Notes: generated from the sequence alone by a model not told the origin. 64,000 bases of DNA from Thysanoteuthis rhombus (GCA_963457665.1 OY735233.1:29569176-29633175), one strand, 5' to 3'. Shown: positions 1 through 12,399, numbered from the stretch's first letter. Program-made: numbers and translations.

Positions 1-895
1 TTTTCAGTTGTTTCTAGTACCACGTATTTCAGCTGGTCGATTCCCTCTTTGTCTTTTTTATGAAGTGCAATCATGAAAAGCAAATAAAATTTCTAGTGAT
101 AAGTTTATTCTCTTATTTGGCTATACATATTTCTTCAAATAGGAAAAGGTTTTTCAAGTTAATAAAAACAGGAATACAATAGTGTAGAATGAAACTGGCA
201 AGAATAGTGAAACCTATACACAACAGGCTGATGGGTCCCACCTGCGACTTTTTCCAGGGATAGGGGTTACAAAAGGATATATTTGAATACATCTTTGTGT
301 CAACCCTGGAGAAAAGAACTGATCCATGGTGAGAAAGACCCCCACCATTGAATCCAGGATTCTGAACCTTTCTGCTTGACAAAGCATAATTCAATAATTT
401 TTCAAAATCTACATAAAGAAATTTTACAAATGAAAAACCCAAATAACCCTAAGTTATCATAAAATGAATTTTGAAATAGAGAAGATTCATGATTTTGTTC
501 TATATCTAATAAAAGTAAGATGTCTTGTGTCTTATTCTCCACCAATTTTTTTATTAATTGGTTCTGTTGTAAATTTCTTTGATATATTGTTTTCCTTGCC
601 CATTCATCAATAGGAGTGGTCAAAAGGCTATGACTCCAATGTAAATATGAATGGCTGATCACATCTAACTTTCTAGTTTTTGATGTTTGGGATTTGTTTT
701 CTTTTCCATATATTTATTTGTAAAAATATTTTCTCCCATTTGGACCCTTCTGTTCAAAATCTTGGATTCTCCCCGATACTATATTCAATGAATAGAGGTT
801 TTAAAAAAGAACTTTTAGACACATACCATAAACAGGTATACACCATAAATGAGTCCATAGATTGTAAGTCAAATGAGGACAGAAAAGTCAATGCT
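1..895. other. AT-rich sequence, nothing recognised
   Basis: No exon, repeat family or RNA gene could be supported. The open frames here (about 80-110 codons on both strands) have no recognisable motif and look like chance frames in AT-rich DNA. Confidence 0.5.
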
Positions 896-899
896 TTTG

Positions 900-1305
900 C
901 AAAAAATGAAGGAATCAATGATTAACACTGTAACCAAGAGACGGGGCTTCAAACTGAGAAATATGCAACATGCACATGATAGAATCATGCTCAACCTCAT
1001 ATGGAGAGATCACAAGACAGCACAGTATATTAGGGCAAAAACAGGAGTCCAAGACATCATAGAATCCATTAGGAAACTCAAATGGCAATGGGCTGGTCTT
1101 GTTACAAGAATGGCATACAACAGATGGAAATTATACTCTCAACATGGATCTCTAGAGATCAAATGAGGAACCAAGACCAGCCAAATAAGAAATGGCAAGT
1201 CAAATTGGACAGGTTCAGAAAATATTGGCTCCATGACACCCAAAATAGAGAGGTGTGGCAAAACCTGAGGAAGGACAATAAAAGACTGATGATGGTGATG
1301 TGAGT
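900..1305 (+). mobile_element. LINE 3' fragment (RTE-like, C-terminal region)
   Basis: The plus-strand frames read NLIWRDHKTAQYIRAKTGVQ, then LKWQWAGLVTRM and NRWKLYSQHGS. This is the familiar C-terminal tail of RTE-type non-LTR retrotransposons (pattern: LRDK..T.IR..TGV.DI, then KW.WAGH.ARM.DNRW). The reverse transcriptase core is absent, so the copy is 5'-truncated. The tail is broken by at least one stop and a frame change. It ends in GAT-type triplets (gatgatggtgatg) and is followed 24 bp later by a (GATA)n tract. I infer an old dead copy. Confidence 0.7.
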
Positions 1306-1327
1306 ATTTTGATAGTGAGCAAGCTAA

Positions 1328-1328
<1 letters not shown>

Positions 1329-1367
<39 letters not shown>

Positions 1368-1368
1368 G
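1329..1368. repeat. (GATA)n microsatellite
   Basis: About ten tandem GATA units, directly downstream of the LINE 3' end at 900-1305. It may have grown from the LINE's short-repeat tail (inference). Confidence 0.95.
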
Positions 1369-1678
1369 AAAAGTGCGTTGATATAGGAATTGTATATTCA
1401 ATCATTCAGAAACTTTTTTACAGTTGATCATTTGAAGTCAGTTTCTCTTCTCAATTTTAGTCCGTCTCAACAAGTCCAAAAGAGGATAGAACTCCAAAAT
1501 TCTAAAACTCAAGTTCTATAATTCACTGTTTGAGCCACTTCCACTAAGTAGGAAATGGTGTGTGTGTGTGTGAGAGAGTATGTCATCAATAAAATATTTG
1601 AAATTCAGTTGTGTAGATAGATTATGAAAAAATGGTTTAGTGTCTGCATGTGTATCCATGGTCTGTGCGGTACTCAAA

Positions 1679-1709
1679 TATATCTATATCTATCTATATA
1701 TATATAATG

Positions 1710-1784
<75 letters not shown>

Positions 1785-1797
1785 AGAGAGAGAGAGA
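1679..1797. repeat. (TA)n tract followed by (GA)n
   Basis: About 100 bp of near-perfect AT dinucleotides closed by agaaagagagagagagaga. A short (GT)n run lies upstream at 1559-1571. Confidence 0.95.
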
Positions 1798-3950
1798 TGC
1801 AGATGCATTAATATAATGAGCAAATAAAGTAAATGATGGTGTTAGTTTGTTCAGATGCAGGATATGAATATAAGTGTAAATTTTTCTATAAGTAAATATA
1901 TAACACTTTTGAATAAACTACTTCCATTTTGAAGAGGTCTTTTCTGTCTCAATAATGTTTTTACTTTTTTGAATTAGCATCATCAGATTTCTACCAAAAA
2001 TACTTTCAATGCTATAATAATGCCTGATATTTATTTCTTCATGTATTTTTACTGTAAGATTCAAAATATAATTCTATCAATTTAAATATTTTCCTCTGTC
2101 TTTTGATATTCAGAGAGAAGTCCATTCAAATGATTGAAACTCTATTTCACAGCTTTGAAAATTCAATCTATTGTTGTGTTCTATTTAAAGTTAAGTGCAC
2201 CACTAAAAACCTTGCCTGCTTTTAAAAATTTTGTCCAATTTACTTGTTTATTTAGATTTTCAAAGAAACAGCATTATGTTGCTCTGAAATATCTAAAAAA
2301 ATGAGAAGCATCATAAAAAGAAGTATTTGTAGGCTATATTTTTGCTGTGTGTCATTTTGTCAAAATTCTAGCTTTTCAGTATATTTTTAATCTCGATGAT
2401 GCTGATTAAAATGAATATTGAAAAGATATACCTACACAAATTATTGCAATAATGAGAATAGAAATCATGCTTGTTTTTGTACATATTGAGGTAAGGCCAA
2501 CATAAACTCATTTCTCATCCTCTGTTTCAAATTAATAGCTTGCAAGAGAAATAAGATTGATATGAAACAGTGCTTCATATTTTTTGCTTTTATCGTCATA
2601 TCTACGTTTTTTGTTCATATTTGTCTCATATAACTGAGAAATGATTGTACATTATGTAATCGATTATAATAAATACATTTTTAGGCAGAATGAAACAGAG
2701 TGATGAATTTATGAAAAACAATCATGCCTCACTAGACAGGAAAATGGAAGAAAAATCTCCCATAGCTACCAACAACATATGTTTACATATTTTCCATTGA
2801 AATTGTTTTCATTACATTTTGAAGCATTTTTCTCCAAATGAATGGAAATTCATGGAATCTTCATTATTATCCCTTTTTTAAAGCTAAATATTCAATTTTA
2901 GAGATAAAATTGATCTGTTGAATAATTTGATTGATTTAATCGTTTTTCTCTATTTTCTCCTCTTTTGGTCAAAACCAGGGGAAAGAATTCAAAGTTTTGT
3001 TCCAAGGGTTTCATCTACCCAAGCTGTTCTTCCCTCTTGCACATTGCTTCATACCTAAAGCATCCAAAAAAGGGAAGTGACAACAGAATAAGACAATCTC
3101 TAGCAAGCCATGTATACATATAAAGCTCCCCACCCATACATACATGTGAGAGTTCTTAACCATGTATACATATGAGGGCCCCTACATTAACTCTGTTTTG
3201 TGTTACATTTCACCTGAGTGCTGATATGAATAAATAACATCTCTATCTGAGACTTTTCAAGAAATGATCATTGTTATGATAATCATAATGTAAATGATGA
3301 AGATGATGATATACTTAATTCTTTTCAGTCAGAAATATTGTCTTTTGTGAAATTATTTAAAATCATAATGATGCTGCTTTCCCATTAATATTTTACATTT
3401 GTGAATTCCAATTAGAAGACATTCTGTGATGTTAATAAATTCTAGTGATCACCAGCCATACCAGATGAATAACGTCTGGATATCACATACTTAGATTAAA
3501 AGAGAGAGATAAATAATATTTTCAAAATTGATCTATCAAATCCTGACCAGGTTCCGAAGGTTGATAGCATTACCAAAGCTGCACTATATTTTAATTTTTA
3601 TTTGATTTTCCCTTGTAAGCACCTGCTCACAAGAAAATTTTTGTTTTATCATTATTTGGGGGCAAACTGAAGATGAATAATGTCTTTTCCTATAAATCTT
3701 CAAAAGGCTTCACTTTCATTGGATGTATTCCAATCACATTAAAGAGAAAGTAGGAATCTTTGAGAAAAAAAAGAAAAAAAAGTGAATTGACAAATCTACC
3801 ATGCCAAAGGTAGAAATAAAATGAATGAAATTATGAAAATTGCAAAATATTTCTTGATATCTCTGCTGATAATGATGGATTGCAAAATCTAACAAGCAAT
3901 CAATTTAGATAAGACATGAAAATAGCTGCTCACAAAAGATCTGTAATATC
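1798..3950. other. AT-rich sequence, nothing recognised
   Basis: 2.1 kb with no supported exon, repeat family or hairpin. It is dense with stop codons in all frames; no frame of 60 codons exists. Confidence 0.5.
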
Positions 3951-3954
3951 TTCT

Positions 3955-4195
3955 GGCTCAACAGGATCTTTAATGAAGAACTGTATATGAGAACAGAGAG
4001 TAGAAATATATCCATTAAGAGTAAGAAACGTGTATTTCAATGGCCCAGTCATGTCCTGAGGATGCCCATCGAAAGAATACCACAATCGGGAAGAAAAAAA
4101 GTAGTCCAATGACTCCAATGTGGAGGACAAAGATGATGAACAGGGTTTAATGGGATTGCAGCCTAATGTCCAAGCAGGGACAAAGAGGATTAAAT
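3955..4195 (+). mobile_element. LINE 3' fragment (second non-LTR family)
   Basis: Translation gives NEELYMRTESRNISI, then KKRVFQWPSHVLRMPIERIP. This matches the widespread non-LTR retrotransposon tail NEELY.RTG..P, R.RWLGHVLRMP.DRIP. The wording differs from the RTE-like tails elsewhere in the window, so it is probably another LINE family. Only about 80 codons survive, with stops after the HVLRMP block. The minus-strand frame over the same bases is a shadow. Confidence 0.7.
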
Positions 4196-4924
4196 AAACA
4201 TTCAATAAACAATTGGCATCAAGTTAATTCAGAATTATTCCCCTTGCAATAAATAACATGTGCTTGAACACTCCAGTTGATACAAATACACCTTATAACA
4301 TGAGAGATGCATAGAAATGCAGCTGACAAATGGACTTCTCGATAATTCAAATATGCATTCTGATTAATTATGCTGAAACCAAAAAAACACTTTTTTCTGT
4401 GGATGAACCTTTTGTTAAAAAGAAAATATTGTATTGGAATTGACTAAAGAAGAGAGCAAATGTTTTGATCTTTTTTTGAAAATTCATCAAAATGCAGAGG
4501 GCAAGCACACACCTAACAATCTGATATGAGCATTACAGGAATATGGCCCTATTCCAAAATTGGTCGAGTCCATCTAATGTCAGCAATAATACCATTGTTA
4601 AAATGCTTATAAAAATCAAACCATGAACAAAGAATTTCTTCCTCACTTTGTACTTATGATCTTGAACCAAAACTTGCTCAACGAATGTTCACAATAATAA
4701 GAAATGGATTAAATCATGAAATTATAAATGAGTCATATATGCTGTGATGCTTTCGTTTTATCAATAGGCCTTCACAACAAAGACATCAAGATTAACACAG
4801 CCAAAGAACATAAATAACAACTAGTGATATGATTATATGTATATATATATATGTAAATAGATAGATAGATATAGATATATATAGAGAGATATTGAGATAG
4901 AAAGATGGATCAGGCAATAAAGCT
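4196..4924. other. AT-rich spacer with TA/GATA microsatellite
   Basis: Nothing coding was seen. A mixed (AT)n and (GATA)n microsatellite lies at about 4836-4895, just before the next LINE fragment. Confidence 0.5.
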
Positions 4925-5438
4925 AGAGAAATGAAATAAGATGGTGCATAAGAATTGGCTGGAAAGCATAAGGTATGAACTAAGACATACTGAGAAACAG
5001 ATTGCCAATATGCTTAAAATGTAAAGTATACAATCAGTGATGATCAGGCAATGATGTACAGTTGCAAATACTGCAAACTTTCAAAACCACTCAAAACAAA
5101 CTCAGAATAGTGCAAAGAGCAATGGCAAGACCAACTTTAGGAATAACTCACAACAATAGAAAAAGATCATGATGGACCCAAAAGGGGACTAGAGTGAAGG
5201 ATATCATACAAGAAATTAAGCAAGAAGAAAGGACAACAGATCGTACAAAGGGATAACCAACTGATGCCCATGTGACAGTAAATGCAGAAAAAAAAACAGA
5301 TACAAGATGGAGAGATGAGATTTTTAAAAAGTGAGACATGGCAGAGATTAGCGTTATCAAGCTGATCATGGAAGGAGATGGGAAAGGCCTTTGTCCATCA
5401 ATGAATGGCTAATGATGATGATATATAGGTTTTTATAT

Positions 5439-5440
<2 letters not shown>
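4925..5440 (+). mobile_element. LINE 3' fragment (RTE-like)
   Basis: Plus-strand frames contain QRAMARPTLGITHNN, then VKDIIQEIKQEERTTD, then TRWRDEIFKK and DMAEI. This order matches the RTE tail (QRAMER.MLGI..., V.DI...I, RWRDEI, TW..LA). The fragment resembles the 42893-43655 copy, including the paired phrases around CLKHKVYN. It is frame-disrupted and lacks the reverse transcriptase. It ends in aatggctaatgatgatgat and runs almost directly into (AT)n, the same ending as other copies here. Confidence 0.7.

Positions 5441-5474
<34 letters not shown>
5441..5474. repeat. (CA)n/(AT)n microsatellite
   Basis: Short CA repeat passing into AT repeat, immediately after the LINE tail. Confidence 0.9.
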
Positions 5475-5764
5475 CTGAGGGTGAAATGACACTTTTATTC
5501 TATCAACCCAGCTTTGTCAAGAAATGAAGAGGTTATACAAGAAAATTGTGTATTTATAAGTTGTCAGTAACTTATGATTGGTAAGGATAGTAGTTAATTA
5601 AGTGGAAAGGCAGAGATATATGGCAAGTCTCCAGGAATATTGGCATCAAGGTTTGGAAGGTTATAAACAAATTCATGTCCTTCAGATGATGTTTTTAGAT
5701 ATCAATGACTATATGTGTAAGTTGATGGCGGATAATTGAGATCAATAGGGCTTTATTCCATTTT

Positions 5765-6030
5765 GGTAGGGCCAGTGATACAGTACAGTACATATGGCTT
5801 GCTAGATTGAAGATGTTTGATGTGAATTAATTAAAATCGATTGCAATGACCAGTGGTTAGAAAAGTTTATGCGATTGGAGGGGGCCAGTGATACTGTACG
5901 GCCCATGTGGTGTGCTAGATTGAAGATGTTTAATGTGAATCAATTAAAGTTGATTTCAATAACCAGAAGAGTTTCTGTGATGGGAAGGGAGCAGTGGTAC
6001 TGTACGGCTCATGTAGTGGGCTAAAACTCA
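5765..6030. repeat. Tandem repeat, about 110-bp unit, 2.4 copies
   Basis: The phrase gggccagtgatac begins a unit at about 5769 and again at about 5882. A third partial unit begins at about 5990 (gggagcagtggtac). Units 1 and 2 share the blocks gctagattgaagatgttt and atgtgaat.aatta.a. Divergence between units suggests an old duplication. No coding content was seen. Confidence 0.75.
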
Positions 6031-7390
6031 ACAACCACCAATACAGAGGCTGTCACTTTCGGCTTAAAACAAAGATCTTCAAACCAAAAATTAGAAATAC
6101 AAAGATATAATCTAGGCTGATAATCAATGTGTGTGTTCCTTGATTTTTTCTGTTACCTATTGATTTTCAAAAAGTTTTGTTGAACTAGTTTCAATGTTTT
6201 GTATGTTTGCCTGTGTGTAGGTGTTGTTATCATCAAAGTGGTCAGGTAATTTCTTGTAGTAGGTGTCTGTGTCCAGGATAAATGTCCAGTTTAATTAATT
6301 TCTAATTTAGGAAGAAAATAACTCAAGTGATATATATACAGACAATATTAGACAGGAGACATTTCGATTTTTGAAGCACTCTAATTTATTTAACATGGGA
6401 AGCACCCATATTCAAGACAATGGAATCAGTGGACAGAGTTCAAACTCTGCTGGACATAATCCTCTTTTGCTCTGCACTAATGCCTTCAGGAAAGACATGA
6501 ATACGAATAAATGATAGGATGACATTGAAAAAAAAATTTATAAAGAAGAACTTACATACAGTTATTATGTAAATAAGTACAGTATTTTGAAAAAAATATT
6601 TTCCTCAAAAATTGAAATAAGTGTTAGAATAGAATTTCATTCAAATTCATGTTTGTTTTAGAAACTTTTTTTATCATGGTAAAATAGAACCATTTTCATA
6701 ATTCTTTGAAAGCAACAATTTTGATAGAACCAACATCCCTGGAGCAAGTGAAGATTTTCAGAATCTTTTCAAACAAATGATAAGTCTATTGAACATATGT
6801 GATTGTATCTATTTTAGGTATTTAGGAGATCATACCTGATCAATTCAGTCCTGATGAACGTTTTTTTCATTACAGCATTTTTATCAAAAATATTAAGTAG
6901 TGCACACAAAAATTCGATTTGCACATAAAATAATGGCTGATTGAGAATGATTTAGTTTGCCAGAAAATAATTTTTCTAGAGTACTCCATTTTCTTCCAAA
7001 ACGTGTGTGCAAGGCCGTGTAGAGGGTTGGCCGGTGGGGCCATTTCGCCAATGATTATGAGGGGGCTACTCCAGAAACCTTGTTCATATTTTTCAAAATG
7101 GTAGACTCAAAGTGACGATGGAGTGGTAGATATATTAATGAAAATAAAATTATAAAACAATATTGCTTCTTTTACATAAAAATGATTCACCAGTATTGTT
7201 ACTATATTTTTGTTACAATAGTCCAATCAAGTATCATACCTCCCTATGAACAACCTACCAAACACAACTCTCCGGACAGTGATCAAAGAGGTCGACACGC
7301 AGCTGTTTGAGTGGTCAGTTTCAAATGGGGATGGGTGTTGAATAAAAGGGTGTATTTTTTTTTAAATGAAAAATTAAATTATGTACTTAC
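6031..7390. other. AT-rich sequence, nothing recognised
   Basis: No exon or repeat family was identified. A slightly G-rich patch at about 7012-7075 has no recognisable motif. Confidence 0.45.
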
Positions 7391-7472
7391 TCACTCTTTC
7401 TCTCTCTGTCTCTCTGTCTCTGTCTGTCTGTCTGTCTGTCTGTCTGCCTGTCCGTCTGTCTGTCTGTCTGTC

Positions 7473-7505
<33 letters not shown>

Positions 7506-7513
7506 GTCTCTCC
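7391..7513. repeat. (CTCT/CTGT)n microsatellite
   Basis: About 120 bp of CT dinucleotides mixed with CTGT tetranucleotides. Open frames on both strands here (Ser/Cys/Leu/Val-rich or Arg/Glu/Asp/Thr-rich) are by-products of the repeat. Confidence 0.95.
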
Positions 7514-7653
7514 CATTCCAAATAAGCTTATAGTGAATAATTTTTAGAAAATTTTTAAAGCATGATATTTTTGGAATGAAATTTGTAGGAAATTTAAAAA
7601 AGAAAATAGATATTTTTAATATTGAGAAAGACATGAGAGCAATGAAATAGATT

Positions 7654-7919
7654 TGTCAATATAAGTTTCTTCAGTTTCCAAGTTGGTGTTGCTGGCTATG
7701 TATGTATGCAAGCATGTTTCAAGCGTACAGGCCACACCAATGGAGTGAGAGGACTGAACATTTAAACATAATTAGTCACTAATAATACTTTCGTACATAA
7801 GGAGTAAATGTGTAAATGTTTAGCCTTCTAATTCCATTAGTACGGCCTGTACACATGATACATACATACATACATAGCCAGCAACACCAACTTGGAAACT
7901 GAAGAAACCTATGTTGACA
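7654..7919. repeat. Foldback (inverted) copy of dispersed family A
   Basis: Left arm 7654-7767 and right arm 7803-7919 are inverted copies of the first 115 bp or so of repeat family A, separated by about 35 bp. The arms share the unusual variant TTTCCAAGTTGGTGTTGCTG, which other family A copies lack (they read TTTTTAAGTTGGTCTGGCTG). I infer that one insertion was duplicated in inverted orientation, rather than two independent insertions. Confidence 0.8.
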
Positions 7920-9882
7920 ATTTTGGGGCCAGTTTTGGTTGATAGTTTCTAATAATTGCTTTAAAGTCAAGAGTGCCAAATATTGCTAGTATGAATTAAT
8001 GGATAGATTCAATGAGAACTTATCTGGATATTACAGTAAGTATTAATTGCAATTATTTCATTCTGTTCTAAAAGTTAGTCTTTTAAACATTTAACATATT
8101 AAATGCAACTTTTTTGAAAAATGATTTTTTTCCAAAATACTAGCATTCCAGTGGAAATTATGACTCACTACCAATCCATACATGCTGCTTTTAGACCTTA
8201 TGAATCAACCAGTGATAGTAGGACCAATTTGACATCGTAGACTGAATCCCTCAATAGAAAAAAACCTTTTTAGGGTTTGAATTTTCAACAGAAGAAACAT
8301 TTTCCTTTTTTTGTGGGTTCGCATGAGAGTGTGTGTGCAAAATATCAAATTTCTGCTATGAATGGTAAGGGCAAGGCGAAGTCCGGATACATAGATAGAT
8401 ACGTAAATTTATACAAATGTCAGAATGCATGAATAACCTAAACCTAGCAACAGTAATTAAACCAGACTGTTGTATTTAATGGCAATTGACAAAAAAGACT
8501 ATTTTGAACATCCAGAAACATCTCAGGCAATTTTTGCTTTGAACAGAGACAAAAATTTCATTCAAATAATGTTAATTGGTTAGTTTTTTGGGAGAAAACA
8601 GAGAATGTAAAAAAAAACATTTACTTATTCACTCACGCAAAAATTTCACCTTTGCAAAAAACACATCAGGAAACAAATATTTTTAAAAAATCTAAAATTC
8701 CTCGAGTATCAACAATATTGTATCAAGAGCCCTATAATTGTCAGCTTCAACTTTGATACTCATCTGTAGTCTGCAACAATGTTTCATATAGCATCCTATT
8801 TGCTAATTTAATATCACACACATATATGAATTGTCATAAATACACATATAAAGGCTATAAACTGCTTTTTGCCACTAATAGATAGACTTTCACAAACACT
8901 TTTCCTGTGCTATAATTATCTTTATTGATGAATGCCATGTCATTTTTGCATTTTTTGTGAATGAAATTTCTTGCATATTACCGATTATGCAACATTTACC
9001 ATTTGTTCAAAACTAAGATTTTATATAATTTCCACAAAGTTTTGAAATAGAAAACTAACAGTGTATTAAGAAAAAAAAAGTAGATAATTTTCTGATGAAG
9101 TTATAACCAGCTAGCTTCTAAATGACTTTCACACAAAACAAAATAAAATTAGAGAGAAACAGAATCGAATTAATTTTGGTAAAGATCTATTTTAATAACT
9201 CAGCACAACATTTGCACACATTATTTTGTGTCTCTCAATATGCCTTCTTTCATAGCTTCATCACTTTTAACATTGCCTTAAAATATGTTATATCATTTTT
9301 GTTCTGCAACTAACATACATGTAAATTGTTATTTGTCTTGCTTGTATTTCTCTTTCATGTATTCTACTGCTATACTTGAATGAAGCATTATCAAAATATC
9401 CAAATATATACATGTTTACTATTCAGGGGACACTACAAACATTATTTTGATTGTCAGATGATCATCCAATTTCTCTCCAAACAAACAACTCTTCATTACA
9501 ATGGTGACCTCAGCCTATACGACTGAGAAATATTTCTCTGAGAAATTCAGCTTCTAAACAAACAGTTAAGAATGACTTGGGTTCTCAAAACATTGTTGAC
9601 TAAATGTTCAAAGAAGCATCTATGTCATTGTAATATACTTGTAAGTACAGTACATCATAAACACTACATGTACATGTATATACCAATACATAGTATAAAT
9701 CATATGTATTTAGCACCAATTACAAAAATATTTGATGAGCAGTTGGGAGGGAGTGCTACTTTTCCCAGGCCTACTGCTAGCACTATACTGCCAAGTGTGT
9801 ATGTGCACTTTTGACAGCAGCAAAATGTTAAAAATCTGCTAAAAATCAACTAATTATCAGATTTCAATCAAAATTTCCAGTA
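7920..9882. other. AT-rich sequence downstream of the Tg-1 gene
   Basis: About 2 kb with no supported exon or repeat family. If the polyadenylation signal at 9883-9888 is used, this lies beyond the 3' end of the Tg-1 gene. Confidence 0.45.
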
Positions 9883-9888
9883 TTTATT
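9883..9888 (-). terminator. Candidate poly(A) signal for the Tg-1 gene
   Basis: AATAAA on the minus strand, about 227 bp downstream of the TAG stop of the terminal Tg-1 exon. It would give a 3' UTR of about 250 bp. AATAAA is common by chance in AT-rich DNA, so support is only positional. Confidence 0.35.
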
Positions 9889-10114
9889 CATTTATGAATA
9901 AATTTTTTAATGACAATGCATATATTATATGTGTAAATAGAGAGACACTGGCACTCACCAATGATGTATGAAAATCAATAGTGATGGCCATGCTGTGTAA
10001 GTCTCTTACCAAGTTCAATATACATGCCCAAGACTCATTTTCCCATTTCATACACTGACCATCCATGTGCGACAACATATTATGAATTACCGATAAAGAC
10101 TGAATGGAACTCAC

Positions 10115-10320
10115 CTAGCATTTTATTGATCCAGTGTCTGAGATGTGTACAATATGATTTCCTATTTGTTTTCCATTTATATCAACACAAAAACACGTTG
10201 ACCCAATGCACTGTACTTTAGCATAGTTCCCATTTGGTTCACAAAGAAATATTCTGGCATTTTTTAAATCTATCGTATCATGGTGTCCCTCCTTGTATTC
10301 CATTTTGTCACGTGCACATT
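10115..10320 (-). CDS. Terminal coding exon, thyroglobulin type-1 domain
   Basis: This exon encodes a complete Tg-1 domain of 67 residues. It starts CARDKMEYKEG and contains LCEPNGNYAKVQC, then STCFCVDINGKQIG, and ends GSIKC. Six cysteines fall at domain positions 1, 26, 37, 42, 44 and 67, the spacing of the three-disulfide Tg-1 fold (Y...QC then CWCV-like CFCV, then a final C). Tg-1 modules occur in secreted and matrix proteins and can inhibit cysteine proteases; which role applies here is not shown. The acceptor is pyrimidine-rich (TTCTTGTTCTTTGCAG). The exon begins with two bases completing a split codon, matching the one-base overhang of the exon at 39661-39740. In frame, TAG follows the last cysteine directly and is itself followed by GTGAGT, a good donor. 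So either the gene ends here or the stop abuts an intron. The parent gene is not identified. Confidence 0.85.
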
Positions 10321-10647
10321 CTGCAAAGAACAAGAAAAGCCATTAATGTTATAAATTCTGTCTTTTTATCACAAATCAAAATATGTGTGCAAATTTGTAT
10401 TCTCAAAGGTCTAAAACAAAAGTTTGACACTTTCATCAACCCACTATCCTTAACCCACATAAAAAGTAAAGTTCTTTCCCATGTCCCACCACATATGAGA
10501 TAATGATCATGACTCCATTTCAAGAGTGATCTGTGAGGTTTTGCATGGTTGGGGTGCTATGCCAATGCCCAAGATAGATTGCCTTACAGGACTAAAGGGT
10601 TGCAACTACCCTGCTATTTATCCATAGCTGGAGGGAAAAGGGGGTTC

Positions 10648-10772
10648 ATGCCTTTCCAGAAGGTATCAGTGTATAGTGAACGCAAACTCTCACAGCCAGA
10701 GTTTGAACTTGGCTCAATTGTCAGTGCTATTAATCGTTTGAACATCAGCACACACACACACACACACACACA
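10648..10772. repeat. Dispersed repeat fragment plus (CA)n
   Basis: The block at about 10648-10725 (tgcctttccagaaggtatcagtg, then cagccagagtttgaacttgg) matches 52044-52120 at two-thirds or more by eye. The core cagccag.gtttgaacttgg is nearly identical. A (CA)n run follows at 10749-10772. The family is unidentified, possibly an old SINE-like repeat. Confidence 0.5.
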
Positions 10773-10849
10773 CCCTCCCCACCTATCCCATCCTTAATTC
10801 CACATTTTCTGCATAAAATATATTTTATCTTTTAGTCATTTTTCCTTTT

Positions 10850-11590
10850 ACATGGAATTTTTGTGTCCAGGAGCAAAACGAGACCACACTTGGGGCCAAA
10901 GACAGCGTCAGAGTCAGTTGCGTGACATCCCGGGGAAGTTGAAGTTACTAATTATCAGAGGAAATTTTGTGCCCCCCCTACGTCTATACCAAGGGACGAC
11001 TACCCCCACTCATTCCCCTCTTGTTATGCCTCTGCTTATATTCTCATTTATTGTTATTGTTCCGATTCAATATTTTTTTCCTATCCTTATCTTTGTGGTA
11101 GTTGTATTTTCATCGGCTTCTGACCAATCAAATCTCTTGTCTCATTTAGATGAATGTGTCCCATACAGAGTCTCTTTTGTCAGATTTCCAGATCAGTGGG
11201 TCATGTGTTTTTGTTATGGTACTTTCTATCAAGTTGAGTTTAGTAGCAGTAAAAAACAAGGAATAAAAAACAAGTAAATAGTATCAAAACATTAAGAACA
11301 ATGATTTATTCACTTCTGTCGAGGGCTCCTGAGATCAAAATGGCACCATCTCTTTTGACTCATTCTTCTTTTGCATTCTTCATTTTTTTTTCTTTTTCTC
11401 CTCTTCTTGTGACTTCCTTTCTACCAGTTTAAACTTGTTCCAGAGAGAGTGGTATTTTTCTTTCCTTTCTTCTGCTTTCTCATTTACATTTTATTTTTCG
11501 TATTTCAAAATTTTCCTTGATTCAACAGCAAAATATGTGTATATATCTCCATACTGAAAATAGATTGTCCGTTAAGGAACCCAAATAGAT
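10850..11590. other. Unassigned, partly GC-richer
   Basis: 10860-11035 is GC-richer than its surroundings (ggaagttgaag, gtgccccccctacg). A 141-codon plus-strand frame runs 10852-11277. It has no recognisable domain, and its hydrophobic middle comes from T-rich DNA. I do not call it a gene. It may be another dispersed repeat. Confidence 0.35.
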
Positions 11591-12010
11591 AACATAGGTA
11601 TCTTCAGTTTTTAAGTTGGTCTTGTTGGCTGGCTGTGTAACAATGTATGTATTATGCATACAGGCTGCACCAATTGAGCTAGAGAGATAAAAATTTAAAC
11701 ATTGATTCTTTACTGTGTCTACAAAAAAAACTGTTTTTATTCTTGTGAAAATTCCCCTCTAAATAGGAAATTGAATTTGCAATGTGATTTTATGCTAAAT
11801 TGGCACCTTAGTTTGTGTCTGATAGCATTCATGCTTGTTTTTGTTTTTTTGGAAATTCAGACATTTTCCAATGATCACTGCCCAACAAAAGGCAAGAGAA
11901 GTAACTTATTCATTCTTTTTCAAATTTTTAAATTGATCATTCCCAACATGGCATGCTGCAAATAGATATTGGTCCTGTGGCAGTTTCTATTAAGTGACTT
12001 GCTAGACCTT
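11591..12010 (+). repeat. Dispersed repeat family A, full-length copy
   Basis: About 420 bp. It begins aacataggtatcttcagttt, passes through ggctgcaccaattgagctag and caatgatcactgcccaac, and ends near aagtgacttgctagacc. It serves as the reference copy for the family because both ends and all internal blocks are present. No coding potential. Confidence 0.85.
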
Positions 12011-12399
12011 TATTTTTCTCAAGTTATTTTCTCAAAATAATAGCAAAATGAATTTCCTCTGTTATTTTCCTTTTTTCTTCCTCTTCATTCTGTTTTACCA
12101 TAGGAAATAACCACTGGTAAAGCTTTATTAGAAAAAGAAGAAAGAGTAAGAGTAACTACAAAAGTACAAATAGATTCTTACTTTGGCAGTTTACCAATAC
12201 ATTCAAATTCCATTTGATCGTTGACACTTTTTTATAAATGTCATAGTATACTAAGACTGGTTACAGTTAGGTTTAGTGCAAGATTAGCTCAAAGAAATAT
12301 TACTAGAACTCTCAGTCAGAAATGACCCACAGTCTATGCTTTCTCAGACTATCAAAGCAACAACAGAACTATTAGAAACATTCAACTAAAACTGTTAAG

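Noticed and set aside
10852-11277. 141-codon plus frame near the Tg-1 exon
   Set aside because: No domain, T-rich hydrophobic middle, and the 5' part looks like a dispersed repeat.
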